From positions 12,228,773 to 12,292,772 of the forward strand of contig CM037467.1 of the NCBI GenBank assembly GCA_021014325.1: a stretch of 64,000 bases of DNA. The letters are read 5' to 3'. Each line of letters starts with the position of its first letter. Position 1 is the first letter of the stretch. Origin of the DNA: Plazaster borealis (Eukaryota > Echinodermata > Asteroidea > Forcipulatida > Labidiasteridae). The position numbers and the translations under genes were made by a program. Shown here one piece after another: positions 36,101 to 48,083 of the stretch. The notes below the pieces were generated by a model, which was given only the letters and a program-made list of their open reading frames with translations, was not told the DNA's origin and did not search any database.

Positions 36101-36844
36101 AGAAGTGGTTATGAGAAACGGATCACCTTGAAAGGTGCATGTGGTTTTTTTATGGGTAGCAATAAATGAAGTGAATGCCGGGGTATGAAAGTAGGTTTGA
36201 CCTATTTTGTATTTAGGCGTCCAGACGGATTGTATTTAGGCTGCCCACGATACAGACGAAGTTGTTGCTTTAACTAACACACATTTCTTGCATTTTGTTT
36301 AATTTAGAACGCCAACCCAGTACATATTAAACCCAGAATGTCAACAAACCTTCGTGTACCATTTGATCTCATTGGAGTCACTTACTATAACTCCAGAGGG
36401 CAATCTTCAGTCCATATTCTCAACAATTGCAGAATGACTATGACAGATTAATTTAGTGCATTCACTGCCCTGTGTTTTCCATGCGTCGATTCCACGAAGC
36501 TCGGTTCAGTATTAAGCCACGGGTGCAGCAATAATTTGGCGTGAAAAGACAAGACGAAATTCGCAAATGTTATCCATCAAATCACACGGGTGCCTTTTAC
36601 AGACGAGTCGTTTGAGTTCCAATTTCTTGCTTTCATTGTAAAACCGTTTTATATTTTCATTGGCAAAGTACTTTACACGAAAACAACATTCAACAAGGAC
36701 CATCCATAGTGCAGAAAGCATTTTTTTTAAACCTCGGGGGCTGGCGGAGGGAAAGGGTGGTGGTGGGTTTGCCATAATGATGTAGGCCTATATGCATTTG
36801 ACTATTACAATCCAATCACGTACCCCGTCAAACGTACCCCTGTG
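33157..36844. other. No gene recognised
   Basis: Scattered frames of 66-110 residues on both strands (33335-33649, 33923-34147, 34613-34867, 35311-35532, 35740-36100, 36512-36775) have no recognisable domain. T-rich and G-rich runs occur at 34885-34945. No mobile element was recognised in this long interval, which is notable beside its neighbours. Confidence 0.35.
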
Positions 36845-36957
36845 GCTGCAGCTACGGTTGTTACCAAGGGTGTTGCTTGAGGCAGCCTTTGCATGTTAAC
36901 GTCAAGGTAAAGCCATAGCCGTAGCTGTAGCCACTGCCACCAATGCAGAGACGGCCT
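36845..36957 (-). mobile_element. GCCGTAGCC-type foldback element, copy 1
   Basis: GCTACGGTTGTTACCAAGGG and CCATAGCCGTAGCTGTAGCC correspond, on the opposite strand, to blocks in 55863-56020. The ends are poorly kept. Another fragment (GCCATAGTAAGCCGTAGCCG) is at about 48798-48820. Confidence 0.5.
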
Positions 36958-37325
36958 ATGTCACACATTTAAATTTAATGGAAAAAATACCCCAAACGTT
37001 GTTATGGTGGAATAATTTCACTTGTCAACCCAAGCCAGTCGTGTAATTTAAAAAAAAAACTCATATATTCATTTAATAAGAAGAATTTTGGTTTAACATA
37101 TTGACGTGGTTTCCACATTATGCTCGTGGTGACTTGATTTTTAAGAAAGAGAAATTCGATCGGCAGGTAGTAATGATATTAAACTCGCACTGGGGCAGTC
37201 GCAGTCAGCAAATCCACGGGTTAATTCTGAAGGCGCAACACCTCGGGCGGTGTATGTAGGTGTTAATGGCTAACTATGTACTACGTGTGGAGTAGCACAA
37301 CGCGCCAGTTCGCGTTGAATGAGGT

Positions 37326-37358
37326 ACGGCGTGTGACCGTGCATTAGGCACACGCCGT
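37326..37358. repeat. 10-bp stem hairpin
   Basis: ACGGCGTGTG and CACACGCCGT are perfect inverse arms around a 13-base loop. Confidence 0.7.
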
Positions 37359-37689
37359 TAATACGATGGGGAAACAGGTCCTTATAAACTCAAGAGTCTT
37401 TTAGAGGTTGTGGTACGTTACCTTTGGATGGCTAATGTAGGTTTGCACTAAGTGGTTTGAAACGGGTCTGAAGATCAAGATGCACGGTTTAGCCGACATT
37501 TCCCTTTCTGAAAAAATAATAATTTTGTTTTTGTTATTTTGATCTTTCAGCGAGTCGATTGACACAACATCAATCTGTTGAAGTTTAAAGCGACAAGACC
37601 GTTGTTGCTTATTAAAATAGTCATCTATGATTCGGGGGAATTTTATTCACAAATAACAATACATAAAGACAAATCGAATGATTCACTTC

Positions 37690-37762
37690 GGTGACGAAAT
37701 TTGATAATTTCTTCCCTGAAACTATGATAGTTTCAAGGAAGAAAGTATAAAATTTCGTCACC
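37690..37762. mobile_element. 73-bp foldback element
   Basis: GGTGACGAAATTTGATA..TTTCTTCC at the left is matched by GGAAGAAAGTATAAAATTTC then GTCACC at the right. The centre is GAAACTATGATAGTTTC. The stem is nearly complete with no real loop. Confidence 0.7.
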
Positions 37763-38486
37763 GGCTTCTCTTCGCAGTATCTTCAGGCCAACAGGTTTTA
37801 CGGTGTTGTTAGACATTAGGGACTCGATGACACGGTTTCATGACCAAACATATATACATAGATAATAAATAATTTAATAATTTTGTAGATTAGTCCCAAA
37901 CTGGAACAGACCCCTTAAACCCAGGGGAGAGTTACATTAATATGTTTAAGTTGTATTGTAAGGAAAGGAGTGTTATTAACAATAATGGAACCAAGAACCC
38001 AGTGAGGTTTGTGGAAGGTGTACATAACTCAATGACTCTCTATAATTTGTGGTGGTTCTAAAAGGAACCGGTGGTTTAAAAACTCGACGTTTCAACCAGT
38101 ATGCTCAGGTCGAAAATGAAGAAGTGTCACGTTGACCGTGTTTATAGTGATGGTACAAAATGAACCTCGTTATGCATCGCATTGAGCGAACATTGATTGT
38201 GAGATTTCCCTGTTGTTCATTTGATAAATCACCAAATTGAATGTAGGGGTATTGGTTGCTGGTTTAAGAACATGGAAGATTACCTTTATCTACGGGTAGT
38301 GCTTTGGGAACTCACATCTGTAAGAATCTGATTTGCCGCTAATGTGTTCAGAATCTCAGCGAACATCCTTTCCAAATTGTCAAGAGGTATTGAGGTTCAA
38401 GTAATCTCCCACTGCGATCATACTCCTCTCATACTCTGTCTCTACCTCCAATCCCTCAGCCCCCCACCCCGTAAACCTCATCCAAG
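37763..38486. other. No gene recognised apart from a ribozyme-like relic
   Basis: Contains the decayed hammerhead-like motif at 38076-38110. Otherwise unassigned. Confidence 0.35.
38076..38110 (-). ncRNA. Hammerhead-like motif, incomplete
   Basis: On the minus strand, CTGAGCATACTGGTT is followed by GAAAC and GTCGAG. CTGA and GAAA are present, but the rest of the first core strand (NGA) and most of helix II are lost. It recalls the Penelope-type motif at 57366-57413, which has TACTG in the same place. Too damaged to cleave. Confidence 0.3.
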
Positions 38487-38671
38487 TTAAAACGGGCAAA
38501 GCCCAATTTACACGATAACACCATCTAGTTATGAACGGCGTTGGACCAACGTTTTGGCTGCGGTCTTGCCCCGGGGCTATGAAAGCAATTCTATACCTCC
38601 TCTCGCCCGAGAGACGGTCTAAAATTAGCCTCCCTCTCGGGCCTCCAAACGGTGAATTTTACCCGTTTTAA
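38487..38671. mobile_element. Family F TTAA MITE, 185 bp
   Basis: TTAAAACGGGCAAAG at the left and TTTTACCCGTTTTAA at the right are inverted termini that include TTAA. The inside contains CTCTCGCCCGAGAG and CCTCCCTCTCGGGCC. Its termini differ from family C, so it is a separate TTAA-targeting family. Confidence 0.65.
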
Positions 38672-38793
38672 CATTTTTTTTTAAAGGGATCCCACAACGA
38701 AAAATCGCTCATTCTAGGGTTAAACTTATTAAACTTGTATAATTATTTTCTATAATTTGCATGTGTTCTCGACTGGGAAATTAACCAGACATT

Positions 38794-39173
38794 TTAAAGG
38801 CACAGAACACGTTTGGAAATTGTCAAAGACCAGTGTTCTCACTTGGTGTATCCCATTCCCAACATATGCATAAAATAACAAGCCTGTGAAAATTTGCGCT
38901 CAATTGGTCATCGAAGATGCAAGAAAATGATGAAAGAAAAAACACCCTTCTTGTACAAATTTGTGTGCTTTCAGATTATGAATAAAAACTTCTTGCAAGA
39001 AGTTTTTTTATTATTTTAGTGAGAAATACTTTTCTCAAAAACTACGTTACTTCAGAGGAAGTCGTTTCCTACAATGTGTTATACTATCAACAGCTCTCTG
39101 TTGCTTGTTACCAAGTAGGTTGTTATGCTAATATTTGTTTTGGGTCATTACCAAACGTGTACGATACCTTTAA
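38794..39173 (+). mobile_element. Family C TTAA MITE, copy 5
   Basis: From TTAAAGGCACAGAACACG to GTACGATACCTTTAA, with centre AAACTTCTTGCAAGAAGTTT. It carries a small CATTCC duplication near 38850. It lies 122 bases after the family F element. Confidence 0.9.
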
Positions 39174-39565
39174 AGCTCAAGTTTGACTATAACTGGAAAA
39201 TAATCGTGAGAGCGAGACAAAATGACCTCTATAGAAACTGTAATTATCTTCTGTGGCAAATATGGTAGAACGCTGGATTGAAAAGGGGAAACAAAGCTAT
39301 AACAATTCCCAAGTTACCCGTAAAGGAAAATTGCAGAACATGCCGCACATCCTTGTAGTCGTTCTGGCGCGCTAATTGTAACAACAAACAACAGTTACCA
39401 TCATTCCTTATTAAAGTTGTAATCCCCTTGTTGAGTGTGACGTAGACCGTAAGCCATGCACACTTCACACAAACTCACTCCACTGACTACCAGAGAAGCA
39501 CACATGAATTGCATTGAGCTAGTTTTTGTGAGGATTTATGCAAGAAAAGTTTAATAATGGGACTT

Positions 39566-39713
39566 GGCTTTTACATACGTTCTTCAGAGCTCAGAATTAT
39601 AAACTTCTCTCCTAAGAAATGCCTTCGAAATGGACATGGCTTTTACATACGTTCTTCAGAGCTCAGAATATTATAAGCTTCTCTCCTAAGAAATGCCTTC
39701 GAATTATGGAATT
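39566..39713 (+). repeat. Tandem duplication, 72-bp unit, two copies
   Basis: GGCTTTTACATACGTTCTTC begins at 39566 and 39638. Both continue through AGAGCTCAGAAT and CTTCTCTCCTAAGAAATGCC. Few differences, so fairly recent. Confidence 0.85.
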
Positions 39714-41500
39714 GGTGATTTTTGGTAAAAACACAAATGTACATCAGCTTTAGAGCCGGAACAAGCGAAAACTCTTGGCAAGCAGCAGATACGAACGCTT
39801 GTGACGAAATGGTTTCAGGATGATTTGTAAAACTCAAGTTCCTAGACGTATTATAAGCACCTAGTGCGATTTTCGATAAACTAAGCCAGAGCAATTTCAA
39901 GAAACTTAAGTTATTCGTCAGTGGTTTTGCAAAGTGGTTGGGAATCCGGGTGCTCTCTGACTAGTCCACGGTAGGCCTCTTCCTTTATATGCAAGTGGAG
40001 TCCTCGAGAGATTTGTGCAGTTTGATAATAATTTTTTTTTTTTTACCCTAACACCTTTGCATGATAAGCTAAGCACTGTGTACTCGGTACCGAGTCCGAG
40101 TCTTGCGGACAAAAATCCACAGGGGCGTACGAAGCCCTTATATTTCGAGGGTACCAAATAATAATCCGAAGGAACGAAATATGATTTCGATGGAACGAAA
40201 TATGATTTCGATGGAACGAAATGGTATTGATGTTACAGGTACACTTTCCCTTTTTTACACCGATCTATTTTTCTTCTTTACCCGTCTTTTTAGGTGCTCA
40301 GTACGGGTGGGACTCGAACCCCAAAATAAAATGAGTGCCAAAGTAATGTTAGTTCGTCTACGTTTGACATCACAACCGTCAACGGGTATAGCTGATAGCT
40401 TTAATTTGAATCTCATAACTCCATTTCCAATTCATGATGCATTTTTTCTCTCTCGTCAGCTTTTACCACACGTCATGATGCATTTTTAACGACCACTTTT
40501 CCCGCCATTTTCTCTCTGCTTGTTTCGAGGGGAAATTGATCTAAATAAAGATCCGAGAAAAAAAATATAACGCATTGACGCGGCCCTGACGGTACACCGC
40601 TGATAATTTAATTTGCACTACGAAATATAATCACTGTTTTCTTCAAGCCAAAGAGCGGGGATTGTCGTGCGTCTGTTGAGAAGGAATGGCAGTGTTCGTT
40701 TTGATGGAATACAACAATTTTACTCCTCGAAGATCGAATTTGAAGTCCTGTTACGAGTGCATAAATTAGCCGTTGCACAGGAATGCCTCTGCACAGGAAT
40801 GCCTCTGTGTTGTGTGTGATGAATACGCCGTGCAAGATTTTGCATGACAGAGAAAAGGCTAATTTTTCAGCTGAAAGGTGGTTTTGGAATGAAATAGTGA
40901 TTACACTGTCCACGCTACTGATTTCTGTACATCATAATTTAACATGTACTTATGCTTATTCTTTGTTTTTCAATTGTGAAAGTGAACATAAAAACCTATA
41001 GGGCCTATTACAAAGAAGTTTTGTATCAGTGATAAACAAAAATACCAAAATCGTTGGTTAATTTGCACAACTTTTCGCCACACGTCCCCGTTTCTTCGTG
41101 AAACAAAAGCTCGATGACCTGTACTTTTGCGCACATCTACTGGGTATGTTTTCCACTAACTGAAGGGTGGGCATGTCACATGATCACACTGACGACAATT
41201 GAGGGCCGTCTCTTCGTTAAAGCGCAAACAAGTCTTGACCTACATGGCAGTTTGTAAAACAGTATTTTGCACATGTTTGGCGATGTGCGTCTCGTCTTGA
41301 AAACGCAGTATACAATTACTCAGACGAATGCACTTTTACCAATTAATGTCATTGAGAAGTTTTGCATAATGATGATGCGTCAGCCTTTCAGGTGGCTTAC
41401 AGTCAAGTTTAAGACAAGAAGTGGAAAAAACACCTCAAAAATATGGAAGGCATATTTTTCTTTGTATATGTTCTTTCCATTCGTGAAAACGGCGATGACT
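39714..41500. other. No gene recognised
   Basis: The 128-residue plus frame at 40103-40489 includes the 21-base repeat and an antisense B-box-like GGGACTCGAACCCC (40309-40322), so it is probably not a gene. A 101-residue minus frame (40608-40913) shows no known domain. Confidence 0.35.
40171..40223 (+). repeat. 21-bp tandem repeat, about 2.5 copies
   Basis: GGAACGAAATATGATTTCGA recurs with a 21-base period. Because 21 is a multiple of three it stays open in one frame and lengthens a chance reading frame. Confidence 0.85.
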
Positions 41501-41878
41501 TTAAAGGTACTGTACACGTTTGGTAATTACTCAAAATATATATTAGCATAAAAACTGACTTGGTAACGAGCAACAGAGAGCTTTTGATAGTATTAAACAT
41601 TGTAGGAAACGACTCCCTCTGAAGTAACGTAGTTTTTGAGAAAGAGGTAATTTCTCACTAAAATTATAAAATACTTCTTGCAAGAAGCCTTTTATTCTTA
41701 TCTGAAAGCACACACATTTGTACAACAAGGGTGTTTTTTCTTCCATCATTAATTCTTGCAACTTCGATGACCAATTAAGCCCAAATTTTCACAGGCTTGT
41801 TATTTTATGCATATGTTGGGATACACCAAGTGAGAACACTGGTCTTTGACAATTACCAAACGTGTTCAGTGACTTTAA
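41501..41878 (-). mobile_element. Family C TTAA MITE, copy 6
   Basis: From TTAAAGGTACTGTACACG to GTGTTCAGTGACTTTAA. The reading frames at 41409-41600 and 41543-41761 lie mainly in it and are not genes. Confidence 0.9.
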
Positions 41879-43890
41879 GTGAATATTTCAGATGAGGTGT
41901 TTCAGGGTGTTCGGATTGTGATTTAAAACCCTGCATTAGTGAGGGTCATTGTCAGAACACACTGACATATTTTAATATTGCCATCGTCTTAACCACATCG
42001 TACACACTGGTCAGTTCATATACCATGATATCCTAACCTGGACCACGCCATACGTCTGTATAAAGCAGCGCCGAAACTAGGGTAACATTTTAGAGAGGCA
42101 CACTTAAATAAAACAAAAAATCGTTGAAAAAAGACAAAACAAAGCCTCTTCGCCTGGAAAAAGCTTGGAAGCATAGACAACATACAACAAGCTTGGACAA
42201 CGTAGTACCGATGGTGCGCTGCGATCAAACAAAACGCACAAAACTGTACTCTTTTATCTTAAAAACAAATACTAAGGAATTAAAAAAAAAAACCATTTGA
42301 ATATGCCAACGGCACACTCCTACCAAATCAACATGCACAACCGTAACAGCTTGGGGGTATAAGAAACAATGCATTGATGTTAATTTCATAAAGTGGACGA
42401 AACGCATAATTTGAAGGAAAAAAAAACACAGAAACGTCTGTGCTTCGGGTGAATGCAATGTATCTGATGTGATTCCAAATTTACAGGTGAGTAAATACTG
42501 CGCAATCCAAAGCAACAATTCACCCTAGAACAAATAAAGCTTTGGACTGTAGAGAAGAACAGGAAGTTATCTCGAGTTTATACAAATTGCTCACACGCAG
42601 TTTGAGCGTATACAGGCGAAATGACAATATTTCGCACACCGTGCCAGCTTCATCGCTACAAGCTGCTTATTTATATCACCCTTAGCAATTTTTTTTCCCC
42701 CGTTCAACTTGGACATATGAGTTTTGCGCGCCTGATTTACTTGGTTTGGAAATCAGTTCCGCTGTTGAATTAATTGTGAGGAGAATGTCCAGTGGATGGT
42801 GGTGCTGGCTAGCCGGCCGTGGGAAGGGTTATCGACACCCAGGTCATCTAGGTTTACTTGTGGTCATTTTGTAATCTCACATGTTTGGTCATGCTTATTA
42901 TCTAAACTTGTACTCGATGTCTGTCGTGAGATGGAAATACGACTCGATTCGTCGATACATCTCGCTCGTGGTTTAACGTCGCAACTGTGTGAAAAAGGAA
43001 TTCGGTTATTCATAATGTTCGTGTCACATCAATCGCAAGGTTCGATTCCGACTAATTGAGTTCACCTTGACTGTTTTTTTTCTTGTAACAAGTAATCGAT
43101 TCTTTTCATCACTTAATCGTGACTCAATCACCTATAGGGAAAAAGGATTGACTGGAATTATATGTTGGATTGTTCAGCACCACGGTATGCAGTTTTTGTT
43201 CAGTCTAATAAGATATACTTTGAACATTTTACCCGTAGGCATTTTCACTTGACTTGAGTTAATGTGAAGATAATGAAGCAAGTGGGAACAAAAAAACATG
43301 AGTGGCTGCCCTCTCTAGTTTCTGGGGAAACGTGACCGCATGCCCAGCGTGGCGGATATTCGTGTCGTGGGCTTCCGTGGCGATTTGGACTCGCCAGCTC
43401 GAACACTGTTTCCTATTATCACTCGGAGAGAGAAGGGGGGGGGGGCTGGGCTGGGGAGGAGAACACCGAGCATAAAGAAATTGTCATATCAACCACGTAC
43501 CCATAGTTCGAACCCGCACACAGTTATTACTTGTTATTATTAGGAAAATCGCCCGAGGATCGTTAGGGTATCGACTACATCATACAAGAGGTTGTAATAG
43601 ACAACTGAACTCCCGTGCACCTTAGACACTGTAAACCTCATGGGCTTCTCAGTTATTATTATTTTCTCTATTTTTCTTCTCCTCTGTTTCTTCATTATTT
43701 TTCTTTCTGTTTCATCCCGGGCGAGTCCAATCCTCCCGTATCCCTAAGGGTCACTAAAATATAGGACAGCTTGCCCTGCAGCATATTGGATGAAATCTGA
43801 ACGGTTTTTAAAACCTTACGTGAATAACGTTTTCCCAATTTACAAACTTAAAGGTGTGCGGTGCTTCTTTTTATTTTTGTTTCAGGGGCT
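41879..43890. other. No gene recognised
   Basis: Frames at 42016-42228, 42225-42518 and 42796-43059 show no known domain. A perfect Pol III B-box sequence GGTTCGATTCC at 43039-43049 has no convincing A box, so no tRNA or SINE is called. A G run lies at about 43436-43446. Confidence 0.35.
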
Positions 43891-44270
43891 TTAAAGGTAT
43901 CGTACACGTTTGGTAATGACTCAAAACAAATATTAGCATAAAAAACTTACTTAGTAACAAGCAACGGAGAGCTGTTGATAGTATACAACATTGTAGGAAA
44001 CGACTCCCTCTGTAGTAACGTAGTTTTTGAGAAAGAGGTAATTTCTCACTAAAATAATAACAACTTCTTGCAAGAAGTTTTTATTCCTATCTGAAAGCAC
44101 ACACATTTGTACAACAAGGGTGTTTTTTCTTTCATCCTTTTCTTGCAACTTCGACGACCAATTAAGCCCAAATTTTCACAGGCTTGTTATTTTATACATT
44201 TGTTGGGATACACCAAGTGAGAACACTGGTCTTTGACAATTTCCAAACGTGTTTGTTTCAGTGGCTTTAA
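43891..44270 (-). mobile_element. Family C TTAA MITE, copy 7
   Basis: From TTAAAGGTATCGTACACG to CAGTGGCTTTAA, with an extra GTTT in the right arm near 44251. The centre is CAACTTCTTGCAAGAAG. Confidence 0.9.
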
Positions 44271-45640
44271 TACCCAACGACAGTGCAATATGAATGTCTC
44301 AGTTCTATTGCAAGAGAAAGGTCTCGCAACCCTATAGTTATATATTTTCTACTTGTTAGGAATTTAAAATAAGAAAACTGTGAACGTGCACAAAATCAAA
44401 GAAACTGTTATCCACATTTGTCCCCCCTCCCCCTCTGGACAACTTTATAAATCACTAATGTATACCATTTCCCCACAAAGTGCTTGAAAGATGTGTCTCT
44501 TGAAAACAAAAGCACGCATGTGTTTGCCCAAAATAAACAAATGATTTTTGTTTTACTCGCAAATCTCGTCAGATGAGAAAATATTAATTCGATAATCTCC
44601 CTGAAGCACACGTCTCGTGTGAGATGTCTTTGACCCATCGAAGGTGTAAACAACGGTCTGTCACCCTGACGTACATCCATGAAAGTGTGACCTTATCTGC
44701 ATCGTTTGGCCTTGCCCTCGAAATAGCAGGTGGCGCGTGTTAATCGCATATATTACCACCATGTGCATATTTAATAGCGCGCACAATAATGAAGCATGTT
44801 CGAAGGTTAAGAGGCGGGGAAAAGATCTGCTGGTTGTGCTTCTGTGTATTGTTCGGTTTAAAAGTTTAAACCCTAGCCCTAACCCTAACCCTAACCCTAA
44901 CATGAGCATTGCGACTCTTGTTCATTATGACCCAAAGCATTTCCCCGAACCATGCTCAACTCCTACGGAGTATGCAGCACCGGTAACAGCATGGGCGGGC
45001 GCACGGGGCGTTGTTCATTCACACAGCAACCATCTCAGTTACCTGTTTACTCCTGAGTGACGAGAAGCAATTATATAGGACACAACTCTCCTGTGCGGAA
45101 TTCCAACCCAGCCACTAATTTAACCACACCAAAGGTGCAGTCGGATGCAGTCGGATGCGCAAGACAGCTCTGCTACGGCGTTCTTCAAATACTACAACTA
45201 GAACCCGAATGTCAGGTAGACTCAAAAGGAATTCCCACTTCTCATCTTCAAATGAACTTGTAAATACTTGTTCACTCCCTCTTTCATTTAAGCCTGGCTT
45301 GTCAATTCTATAGATGACCTTTAATAAACTCGATCCGCAGTGTATAGTAGTGGAATTCGTAAGGGCATGTATGCAGGGGAAGCTGAGCGTACCTAAGTGT
45401 GATATAATCCCGGAGAAAAAAATAAACCCTACCAAACCGCAGTACCTGAAAAAACAATAGGCAACACTTCGTTACACCAAACATCAACTAATTTACATTT
45501 TGCTACAAGTTCCTGACGTGTATCGTTTGTTTTGAGATTGTGTTGCTCGATTACTGAAATAGTTGTTTCGTCATTATGGTCACGACATGATAATAATTTG
45601 TAAACATTATATTTTCAGCAAAACTGAAATCAATTCAGCA
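44271..45640. other. No gene recognised apart from a telomere-like tract
   Basis: Frames of 66-107 residues overlap each other on both strands (44408-45435) without known domains. Holds the interstitial telomeric tract at 44871-44900. Confidence 0.35.
44871..44900. repeat. Interstitial telomeric tract, five CCCTAA units
   Basis: One CCCTAG followed by four perfect CCCTAA units, the complement of the animal telomere repeat TTAGGG. Unique sequence continues on both sides, so this is internal, not a chromosome end. Confidence 0.9.
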
Positions 45641-45991
45641 TGTCGTGGCAAGCGGTTTAGTGCATCGGACTTAAGCTCAGGTGGCTAAGTCATCCGGGTG
45701 TGGGTTCGAATCCCGGTCATGACACTTGTGTCTTTTGAGCAAGACACTTAACTATAATTGCTTCTCATCACCCAGGGGTAAATGGGTACCTGTGAGGGCA
45801 GAGATGGTTCTTGTGATTGATTTAGCTTGGTGCGCTACATTACTTGGCAGCACAGGCTGTATACTCCCCAGGGAGCTGAGATGGTTTAAGGAATGATGGC
45901 CCAGTGACCAGGGGTAATAATGTTTGAAGCGCGATGATCATTCTTTGGAATTGCGCTGAACAAGAGTCGATATTATTATTATTATTATTAT
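45641..45991 (+). mobile_element. SINE with tRNA-Leu head, copy 2
   Basis: TGTCGTGGCAAGCGGTTTAG at the head, an anticodon region reading CTTAAGC (TAA, also Leu), and B box GGTTCGAATCC near 45702. The body TTTTGAGCAAGACACTTAAC matches copies 1 and 3. It ends in a TTGCGCTGAACAAG segment and (ATT)n at about 45971-45991. Confidence 0.85.
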
Positions 45992-47034
45992 TCCATTAAA
46001 ACGCATTCAAATTCACGTTGGTTTGCCATGGTTTTCGATCAAACTATATAGAAGTTCTGTTGAGCTATTATTGCCTTCAATGTCGTTTTCATGCACACAT
46101 GATTTCGTTCTTCTCCATCAGGTTTTCCTTTAGTCATTCTATTTCTTTGATAGGCATTGTTCACAATGTCCACATGTTTTCTACATTTTCTACATTTTCA
46201 CCATTATTCAGTTGAATTTCTACTAATCAATTGATGAAATTGAATGGTTGACCAACCTCTTGCTGCTGTCGACTTTTACGAATGAATGATCTTATTTGAC
46301 CAGTACTTTTGAAATTGAATTACTCCTTCTGACATGTTGGTTGAATGCTGATGCGACGGAATATTAATTTTTCAAACGAAATTGAAGGAGCCGGTAGGGA
46401 AATTGATTTAATTTTTGTTGAAATTGGCCGGGAGTAGACCCTTTAATATAAACTGATTCCAGGAAAACAAAAATACCCGGTAGTCTCTGTGGACACCACT
46501 ACAAATTGATGTTCTGGAATGACAAGTAATGTTATCACAAAAATTCTCCTCTTTTTAGATTAATTGTGTAAAGTAAAAACTCCACCCATGCGCTCGTAAA
46601 GTAATTCCCGGAGTACCAGTTATAGTTACCTTGTACTTTGCTCTTACTGCCTAGACTGTTGAAATGTATACATGTACAGCGATTAAAAGTTCAGCACAAC
46701 GCTGGTAACCTAGCCGGTGATCAAGGCAAGGCGAAGAAGGGTCACGCTCCTCTGAACATGAACGAGTGCATTTGTGTGTATCGATTACGACTAGCAATCA
46801 CCTATGGACTTTATTCTACCCGGTAACCAAATTATTAGAAGTCACTGTGTACATCCAAGTTTGTTTACACAAAATGTCAAAATGTCTAATTGTTCGAGAC
46901 AAAATGACGGAATCGATACCTGGGTCATTCGATATCCACTTTACTTCCCGCGTCTGCGTGCAATGACTTCAGACTGATTTGGTCGAGTCTGAAATAACCA
47001 ATAATGTAATCGACTCTACACCGTATTGATCTCG
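45992..47034. other. No gene recognised
   Basis: Short plus frames at 46018-46215, 46638-46826 and 46766-46966 have no known domain. Confidence 0.35.
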
Positions 47035-47335
47035 TAATCGACTCGTCGAGACAAGTATCGATCCCGTATAAACGCCCTTCACCCTCCCTGCTCCGTCTTA
47101 AAGTCGGATCGGTGGAGTAAACAAAAAACACCAAATTTATGAAATCGTCTCCTCGGAAGCCGATTTCCTAATCGACTCGTCGAGACAAGTATCGATCCCG
47201 TATAAACGCCCTTCACCCTCCCTGCTCCGTCTTAAAGTCGGATCGGTGGAGTAAACAGAAGTCACCAAATTTATGAAATCGTCTCCTCGGAAATCGATTT
47301 CCTAATCGACTCGACGAGACAAGTATCGATTCCAG
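47035..47335. repeat. 134-bp tandem repeat, about 2.3 copies
   Basis: TAATCGACTCGTCGAGACAA starts at 47035 and 47169, and a near match (with TCGACGAG) starts at 47303. Copies 1 and 2 are almost identical through CGTATAAACGCCCTTCACCC. Each unit contains the dyad CTCGTCGAG. Confidence 0.88.
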
Positions 47336-48083
47336 AATCGTGACATTCTATACCCACTTCCCTTTGACTATAAGTCTCGGGCATTACCCACATCTTGCTC
47401 ATCATTGCGGTCTGCAAAGCTGCGATGCGACAGGGCGTATGCAAGATTATGAAGTTATATATATATATCTCAGGGACTCCACATGAGCGAGATGAACGAC
47501 CAATCGCCGATCGTCAGGGTCGTCGAATCTCCAGGCGAGGCTGCAGATAACGTACACCAATAATCCCCTCGGATTCTATTTCTTGATTTGGAAACGAAAA
47601 GTGTGGAGACGAATCAAACCCGCTGTATCGCTCTAAAAATGGAGCTCCTTCGATGATGCCAAATTGTGATTATAGACTTAGTGTTGTAATCATTGCTTGC
47701 ATTATGTATTTACTTTGGCGCAGTGTCTAATTGTTCCGGAAACGTGTTTAAATACATAGCTTGAAAGGAAATAGTTTGTCGTCGATTCTCGGTTACCGTG
47801 CGTTGTTAAGGTGAACACGATATAGTATGCGATTTATTCGAATAACTCCATGCTTTCCCGCGTTTTATCACAGCTATAAAGCCTTTGTAATCTCGGTCTC
47901 CGCTAAAGTCCACGTACCTCTCGAATTAAATCTCCGTTGATAATGGTTCTTGCGTTTGCTTAATTGATCTTTGGATCTTACGTAGTACGTTAAACTGACA
48001 GGACTGCCTGGTTGGGCAATATTGTGTTCCACAAACACCTTCAAAGATATATTTTGAGGAAAAAAAAGTATTGGTAGAGGTAA
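47336..48083. other. No gene recognised
   Basis: A short (TA)n run at 47458-47468; otherwise unassigned. Confidence 0.35.

Noticed and set aside
40103..40489. 128-residue plus-strand frame with a seven-residue repeat
   Set aside because: The repeat is a DNA-level 21-base tandem repeat and the rest crosses an antisense B-box-like sequence.
43039..43049. Isolated perfect B box GGTTCGATTCC
   Set aside because: No A box, stems or SINE body could be found around it.
44868..44901. Chromosome end
   Set aside because: Only five telomere units with unique sequence on both sides.
47035..47335. Possible target duplication around a large insertion
   Set aside because: The copies are directly adjacent with a constant 134-base period, so it is a tandem repeat.
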